This document shows, one piece after another, positions 59,503-64,000 of a stretch of 64,000 bases of DNA. Source of the stretch: UBA6022 sp049295575 (lineage in GTDB: Bacteria > Patescibacteriota > Saccharimonadia > Saccharimonadales > Saccharimonadaceae); the NCBI GenBank assembly GCA_049295575.1, contig JBAQQX010000001.1, positions 62,001 to 126,000 of the forward strand, given 5' to 3'. Positions within the stretch are counted from its first letter, which is position 1. Every line of letters begins with the position of its first letter. The translations under genes were made by a program, and so were the position numbers. Below the pieces are notes generated by a model. The model worked only from the letters and a program-made list of their open reading frames with translations. It searched no databases and was not told the origin of the DNA.

Positions 59503-60039
59503 ATGACCGTCGAAGCTGTTGGCGGTAGTTCGCAATACGTCTGGCAGCTGGAACTTATAAGCATTAAGATAACTGTTCAAATATTACTAGCAATAGCATT
59601 ACTATTAGTGATATTCTTTTGTATAACTATGACAAGCAAAACTAATAAACAATGGCAGCTTTACGTCCTTAGGCTAGGGGATGGTAAGTTCTATGTTGGC
59701 ATAACATCTAAAAGCCCTGCAGTACGAATGCAGGAGCATCTAAACGGCGTAAGAGCGGCCTATTGGACAGCCAAGCATAAACCTTTAGAGATCATTTACC
59801 AGGAAAATCTGGGCGTGATCGAAAAGTATAAAGCTGAAAAGCGTGAAAATAAAATGGTGCGTGCCCTTATGAAGCAAAGAGGGCTGAATAATGTTAGAGG
59901 CGGCGACCTTACATCGGTGGAGGAGTATATTAAAAGGTTTGGCTACGTCTGGGATAGAGACGTATGGTATGCGATGACAGTAGTTATATTTTTGATGCTC
60001 GTAAATGTTTATCTTATGTTTGATAAGTATTTTCTGTAG
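59503..60039 (+). CDS. Membrane-anchored GIY-YIG nuclease-like protein
   Basis: A 178-residue protein with a membrane helix near residues 20-42, a GIY-YIG domain (about 51-145) and a second helix near 155-174. The nuclease core is QLYVLRLGDGKFYVGIT (a Y-x-L-x-x-x-K-F-Y-V-G form), with the catalytic Arg in AVRMQEHL (Arg75), a Glu in the AEKRENKMV helix and NNVRGG. Nuclease domains are rarely held by two membrane helices; it might cut incoming DNA at the membrane. The start is not certain: no ribosome site is clear and an ATG at 59489 ends in a short frame. Confidence 0.78.
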   Translation: MTVEAVGGSSQYVWQLELISIKITVQILLAIALLLVIFFCITMTSKTNKQWQLYVLRLGDGKFYVGITSKSPAVRMQEHLNGVRAAYWTAKHKPLEIIYQENLGVIEKYKAEKRENKMVRALMKQRGLNNVRGGDLTSVEEYIKRFGYVWDRDVWYAMTVVIFLMLVNVYLMFDKYFL

Positions 60040-60122
60040 TGAGATAGGACACGTGCTAAATGACTATTTTTAAACACTTTCGCTGTAGGACTATGGTTGT
60101 ATTTTGATGTTGTCCTCTCGGT

Positions 60123-60128
60123 TATAAT
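60123..60128 (+). promoter_or_regulatory. -10 element of the 60.1-kb gene (TATAAT)
   Basis: GGTTATAATG, 10 nt before the ATG at 60139. Confidence 0.5.
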
Positions 60129-60138
60129 GTAGATTGTT

Positions 60139-60807
60139 ATGCGGACTCTAAACACAAATGAGAATCTACCTGGTTATTTCTACGTATTCCTACATCAGAG
60201 TAGGATGTGGCACTTAAAGTGGAATTTTAAACTTTCACATACTCTAACTTCGGCATCTTTAACTAATGCCGTCCTTAATGAAGAAATGTTTTTAAAATAC
60301 CAAGAAGGAGCCGTTGATTATACTCCTTTCATCCCTAATCCTAATCTAGGTATAATATCGCCAAGCAGCTTTAGTCAAAGAGAGGTGAGTGAATATCAGA
60401 TAGACTACAATGCAGAGCTGTACAGGAAGCAGCACGATGAGACAAAGCTCTACCCGTCGCGGTTTGCGTGTATATTCGCTTTCGGTAGCTTAGAAGCGGC
60501 GCAGAAGGCGGCGGATTTTTGCGGCTGGAGCATGGACAGTGTGAAGAAGTTTCGGTTGAATGAGTCCTTTCCTACTCGCGTCGTTAAGGTTAACATGCAA
60601 GTAATTTCTGAAATGTGGGCAATTGGGAATGGCGCAGTATTCGATCAAGCCGAAAATGAAATTATTTGGAGCCACTATTGGAGGGGAGGAGGAGAATTAC
60701 CGCTCGATATTCCGGATCTTAAAACAGGCGAAGATAGGGAGACTATGAATTTAGGGATTATCTGGGAGTATTTGATAGATGGGCAGTTAGAAATGGTAGA
60801 GGAGTAG
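60139..60807 (+). CDS. Protein of unknown function (222 aa)
   Basis: A soluble protein starting MRTLNTNENLPGYFYVFLHQSRMW, with LYPSRFACIFAFGSLEAAQKAADFCGW, VVKVNMQVISEMWAIGNGAVFDQAENEIIWSHYWRGG. The pattern of an SR-x-x-x-I-F-A-F strand and later x-E-x-I-W-S-x-Y recalls families of ADP-ribosyltransferase-like or DUF2441-type proteins, but I cannot assign it. It has its own promoter and stands between the two defence-like operons. Confidence 0.65.
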   Translation: MRTLNTNENLPGYFYVFLHQSRMWHLKWNFKLSHTLTSASLTNAVLNEEMFLKYQEGAVDYTPFIPNPNLGIISPSSFSQREVSEYQIDYNAELYRKQHDETKLYPSRFACIFAFGSLEAAQKAADFCGWSMDSVKKFRLNESFPTRVVKVNMQVISEMWAIGNGAVFDQAENEIIWSHYWRGGGELPLDIPDLKTGEDRETMNLGIIWEYLIDGQLEMVEE

Positions 60808-60918
60808 CGTGTTGGCATTTTAATACGTTGTTCATTATAGAAAAACTATAGCGATACACGACCAACCGAGGTGATCTATGGGCTTGCTCATTATGATATT
60901 TTTACCAATAGAAGTAAA

Positions 60919-61293
60919 ATGAATCTAATGAGTGTCCAACCTAATAGATCAATGGCCGATATGCAAGCGATGATTCGTAAATTTTGTGATGACCGAGACT
61001 GGGATCAATTTCATAATCCAAAAGATTTATCCATTTCACTTTCACTTGAGGCTGCTGAGCTACTGGAGCATTTCCAGTGGAAAAGTGAAGATGAAATCAC
61101 TTCACATCTCGAAAAGTACAAAAGCGAGGTCGGTTCTGAATTGGCAGATGTTTTCTATTGGGTGTTGCTAATTGCCAATAAGCTGGACATTAATCTTGTA
61201 GAAGCATTCGATCAAAAGATGATTAAAAACAATACTAAATATCCGGTCGACAAAGCTAAAGGTAGCCATAAGAAATACACAGAGCTTAAATAG
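60919..61293 (+). CDS. MazG-like nucleotide pyrophosphohydrolase
   Basis: About 124 residues. The all-alpha NTP pyrophosphatase fold is shown by FHNPKDLSISLSLEAAELLEHFQWKSEDE and SEVGSELADVFYWVLLIANKLDIN, where E-x-x-E-L and E-x-x-D are the Mg-binding residues. It is the short RS21-C6/iMazG type that hydrolyses (d)NTPs such as dCTP. Starts at 60919, 60928 or GTG 60871 are possible; family length favours 60919-60928. Its TAG overlaps the GTG of the next gene by one base. May lower the pool of foreign or modified nucleotides. Confidence 0.88.
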   Translation: MNLMSVQPNRSMADMQAMIRKFCDDRDWDQFHNPKDLSISLSLEAAELLEHFQWKSEDEITSHLEKYKSEVGSELADVFYWVLLIANKLDINLVEAFDQKMIKNNTKYPVDKAKGSHKKYTELK

Positions 61294-63146
61294 TGATCAT
61301 TTACTCTTCAACAAAACGCAGCTTCCAAGATGACGTGATGTCTAATAATATTGCCGGCATCATACAAGCTGCATTTAAAGATGTTACTGGCCATAATACC
61401 GGTATGTCAGAGATTGAATCCTGGCGCAACTCTCTACAGTACGTAGACCGTGTTTTAAGTGACCCGTTAATCCCAGAAGATGCAGGTGTGGCTATTGAAT
61501 ACCATATACCACAGTCCTCAAAGCGCATTGATTTTATTTTGTCTGGTAAGAATGACGAGTATGAAGATACGGCAATTCTTATAGAGCTAAAGCAGTGGCA
61601 AGAGGCTGAAATTACAGATAAAGATGGAGTGGTCAGTACTAGATTCAAGCACGGAATTAAAGAGACGTCACATCCTTCGTATCAAGCATGGTCATATAAG
61701 TGTCTGCTAGAAGATTATAATCAGACTGTGCAGGACGAAAAGATTAATTTAATCCCATGTGCCTATCTTCATAACTATAGCCAAGATAGTGTTATTAAAA
61801 ATGAGTTTTATTCAAAATACATTAATGAAGCACCTGTGTTTTTGAAAGATGACGCATTAAAGCTTAGAGAGTTTATTAAAGCACACGTTAAATACGGAGA
61901 TACATCTAATGTCATGTATCGTATCGATCACGGTAAAATTAAGCCATCGAAGAATCTAGCCGACCAATTAAGTTCTATGCTTGCTGGAAATGATGAGTTT
62001 GTCTTAATTGATGACCAAAAAGTTGCGTATGAAACAGCCTTAAAACTTGCCGAAGAGTCATTAGCTGGTGTTAAAAATGTTTTTATAGTTGAAGGTGGAC
62101 CTGGTACGGGCAAATCAGTACTAGCAATAAATTTATTAGTCGAATTAACAAAACGAGAGAAAGTAGCTCAGTACGTCACGAGAAACTCTGCGCCTCGTGA
62201 AGTATACAAAGCAAAGTTAACGGGTACTTTTAGTAAGTCTCGTATAGACAATATGTTCAGTGGATCAGGATCGTTTCATAGTCTTAAGGATGATACGTTT
62301 GATTGCTTGATTGTTGATGAAGCTCATCGATTGAACGAAAAATCAGGACTTTTCAATCATCTGGGAGAAAATCAGGTGAAAGAGATTATCGCCTCAAGTA
62401 AATTTAGTATCTTCTTTGTCGATGAAGATCAAAAAGTTACTCTAAAAGATATTGGCGACAAGGAAGAAATTCGTTTTTGGGCTAACAGAATGGGCGCAAA
62501 AGTAACAAGTTTATCTCTAGAATCACAGTTTCGTTGTAATGGATCAGACGGGTATTTATCCTGGCTGGATAACGCACTGCAGATACGCGACACTGCCAAT
62601 AGGACCCTAGATGGAATAGATTATGATTTTAAGGTTATTGATAGTCCGATGGAGTTACATAAAATAATAACCGAAAAAAATATCCTAAAGAATAAAGCTC
62701 GACTACTTGCTGGGTATTGTTGGAAGTGGATAAGCGGGAATAATCCGTCTTTAAAGGATATTCAGATAGGTGAATATGAAGCCACATGGAATTTAAAGTC
62801 GCAGGGTCAGTCATGGATAATTCATCCTGAATCTGTGAGTGAGGTAGGTTGTATTCATACAAGTCAGGGGCTTGAAGTAGATTACGTTGGAGTGATAATT
62901 GGGCCTGATCTTATTGTGCGCAATGGTAAAGTAATTACCGACGTAAGCAAGCGTGCAAGTTCCGATAAGTCAGTGCACGGATGGAAGAAGTTAATAAAAG
63001 AGGATCAAGAAGCGTCCCTGGCTCGATTCGACATGATTATTAAAAACACCTATCGTACGCTTATGACAAGAGGTCAGAAGGGCTGCTATATCTATTGTAC
63101 CGATCAAGAGACGGCGGAATACTTTAAGAATGTTTATAAATCATGA
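61293..63146 (+). CDS. PD-(D/E)XK nuclease-like + DUF2075 P-loop ATPase
   Basis: A 617-residue protein. The first 210 residues look like a PD-(D/E)XK nuclease: RIDFILSG (Asp80) and AILIELKQW (E98-x-K100), with a QAWSYKCLLEDY helix. From about 245 a DUF2075 helicase-type P-loop domain: Walker A GGPGTGKS (268-275), Walker B CLIVDEAH (338-345), SQFRC, HTSQGLEVDYVGVIIG near the end, which is the UvrD-like motif VI region. It starts with GTG at 61293. It would use ATP to act on DNA or RNA and cut it. Coupled both to the MazG gene and to the HNH gene (ATGA overlap). Confidence 0.85.
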   Translation: MIIYSSTKRSFQDDVMSNNIAGIIQAAFKDVTGHNTGMSEIESWRNSLQYVDRVLSDPLIPEDAGVAIEYHIPQSSKRIDFILSGKNDEYEDTAILIELKQWQEAEITDKDGVVSTRFKHGIKETSHPSYQAWSYKCLLEDYNQTVQDEKINLIPCAYLHNYSQDSVIKNEFYSKYINEAPVFLKDDALKLREFIKAHVKYGDTSNVMYRIDHGKIKPSKNLADQLSSMLAGNDEFVLIDDQKVAYETALKLAEESLAGVKNVFIVEGGPGTGKSVLAINLLVELTKREKVAQYVTRNSAPREVYKAKLTGTFSKSRIDNMFSGSGSFHSLKDDTFDCLIVDEAHRLNEKSGLFNHLGENQVKEIIASSKFSIFFVDEDQKVTLKDIGDKEEIRFWANRMGAKVTSLSLESQFRCNGSDGYLSWLDNALQIRDTANRTLDGIDYDFKVIDSPMELHKIITEKNILKNKARLLAGYCWKWISGNNPSLKDIQIGEYEATWNLKSQGQSWIIHPESVSEVGCIHTSQGLEVDYVGVIIGPDLIVRNGKVITDVSKRASSDKSVHGWKKLIKEDQEASLARFDMIIKNTYRTLMTRGQKGCYIYCTDQETAEYFKNVYKS

Positions 63147-64000
63147 AACTTATTGATTTTTTTCGTGATCAAATTGATAAGCCAGAAACTGGTTTTTTCA
63201 TTATTGATTCTGGTAATTACGAAAAAGATGATGATTATGTAACGTACGCCTGGTATAGGCACAGTAATAATAAGATAAAAGCTGGTGACGTTTTCATATA
63301 TAGGAAACCGCAAAAATTATCAGCTGATGGTAAGTTCTATTTATACGGTGCGGGTCAATTCGAGAAACTTGTAGGTGAAGATGCTGTAACGGGGTATATA
63401 ACTAACGCCCACCAGTTTAAGTCTCCTATTAAGCAGGTAGATTTAGAAGACTTCCAGTGGCACTGGAAAGAGCGTGGGCGAAGCTGGGAGCATTACTGGG
63501 GTCAGTATGGAATCAATAAGATAACGAAAAGTGACTTCATTAATATACTCGAACTTTTGAACGATGAGACCCATGATATGGTTGAAGACCAGAAAGTTAT
63601 AGAATATGATATTCAAATTGCTGAGGGTGACTTTTTTGTAGACGACGACACTTCAACTGTTAAGACTAGACCCTGGCAGCGTGCCTGGTCGCAGCGAGTT
63701 AAGGACAATTACGGTTTTAAGTGTGCAATGTGTGATATGTCTACGCCCGGGTTCTTGATAGGGTCACATATAAAGCCGGTAAGTATTGATAAAGATAATC
63801 GTATGAATCCATCTAATGGCCTCTGTCTTTGCGTTTTGCATGATAAGGCTTTTGATCAAGGATATATCACTGTCCAGGACAATGGTGTCATAGTTATGTC
63901 GCCTCTAATAGAAAAAGATATAAGGCTGAAAAATATGCTCGGTGACATTACTAAGAATAAAATCAATAAACCAATGAACTACAAGATAGACAATGATTTC
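63143..64000 (+). CDS. HNH endonuclease (partial, runs off the window)
   Basis: At least 286 residues, open to the last base. N-terminal residues 1-110 include KAGDVFIYRKPQKLSADGKFYLYGAGQFEKL, which could be a PUA/EVE-like or other DNA-reading domain (weak). The C-terminal part holds an HNH_2-type nuclease: C194-x2-C197, GSHIKP (His209), NPSNGLCLCVLHDKAFDQG (Asn222, His233). Its ATG overlaps the preceding stop (ATGA). This resembles modification-dependent or restriction-like HNH proteins that accompany DUF2075 genes. Confidence 0.85.
   Translation, partial: MKLIDFFRDQIDKPETGFFIIDSGNYEKDDDYVTYAWYRHSNNKIKAGDVFIYRKPQKLSADGKFYLYGAGQFEKLVGEDAVTGYITNAHQFKSPIKQVDLEDFQWHWKERGRSWEHYWGQYGINKITKSDFINILELLNDETHDMVEDQKVIEYDIQIAEGDFFVDDDTSTVKTRPWQRAWSQRVKDNYGFKCAMCDMSTPGFLIGSHIKPVSIDKDNRMNPSNGLCLCVLHDKAFDQGYITVQDNGVIVMSPLIEKDIRLKNMLGDITKNKINKPMNYKIDNDF

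Noticed and set aside
51257..64000. The second attachment repeat of the element within the window
   Set aside because: I looked for another copy of the tRNA 3' half (TTCGAGTCCAGCCGTCGGAG) and saw none.
1..64000. Recoding of TGA as glycine, as in some CPR phyla
   Set aside because: TGA ends several clear genes in coupled positions (for example 63144-63146 and 45733-45735), and no gene needs TGA to be read through.

Overview
The window looks like the start of the chromosome of a small-genome bacterium of the Candidate Phyla Radiation, most probably Candidatus Saccharibacteria (TM7). The support is the origin-type order DnaA boxes - rpmH - rnpA - yidC - khpB at the left end, moderate G+C, use of TGA as a normal stop codon, very many type IV pilin genes sharing one N-terminus (GFTIVELL...), and a large share of genes whose ATG lies only about 6-12 nt after a TATAAT/TATACT hexamer, which suggests leaderless mRNAs. 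The phylum assignment is inference; no rRNA is present to confirm it.

Layout. 1-2.3 kb: candidate oriC and the rpmH-rnpA-yidC-khpB block, closed by a strong terminator. 2.3-3.8 kb: two pilin-like genes. 3.8-8.7 kb (minus strand): a glycosyltransferase, two GtrA-like flippases, a GtrB/DPM-like glycosyltransferase, and sucD-sucC. 8.8-17.3 kb (plus): a Wzm-Wzt polysaccharide ABC exporter followed by six glycosyltransferases. 17.3-21.1 kb (minus): a secreted lectin-bearing cell-wall protein, a membrane-anchored protein and a PIG-V-like mannosyltransferase. 21.2-23.9 kb: GDP-mannose synthesis (manC and a phosphomannomutase). 24-27 kb: small membrane or unknown proteins, one apparently frameshifted at a G7 tract and one with a Cys-rich tail.

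27-41 kb (minus) holds the most striking chromosomal feature: 20 pilin-like genes in a row (22 in the window), in several transcription units with near-identical promoters, conserved N-termini and very diverse C-terminal heads, some resembling carbohydrate-binding, discoidin (F5/8 C) or LamG modules. They lead on from a 1316-residue NHL-repeat/fibronectin-III surface protein (40.7-44.7 kb). No pilus assembly ATPase, platform protein or prepilin peptidase is in the window. 44.8-50.8 kb: a second surface-polysaccharide cluster (three glycosyltransferases, a polyprenyl-phosphate sugar transferase, an O-antigen-ligase/polymerase-like protein), then a LexA-type DNA-binding protein and tRNA-Asn.

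51.2 kb to the right edge looks like an integrated accessory element. A large serine recombinase is encoded antisense into the 3' half of tRNA-Asn, followed by a winged-helix protein, unknown genes and two defence-like operons. The first (54.4-59.3 kb) encodes a DUF6414-like protein, a protein with an HEPN RNase-type RNYVAH motif, an active-looking Ser/Thr kinase and a TPR protein; this is my best candidate for an undescribed system. The second (60.9 kb to the edge) encodes a MazG-like NTP pyrophosphohydrolase, a PD-(D/E)XK + DUF2075 P-loop ATPase and an HNH endonuclease, translationally coupled. Between them lie a membrane-anchored GIY-YIG protein and an unknown gene.

Taken together, the left 50 kb is largely devoted to the cell surface (polysaccharide, pili, lectin-type adhesins), which fits an epibiont that must recognise host cells, while the right 13 kb is defence and mobility cargo.
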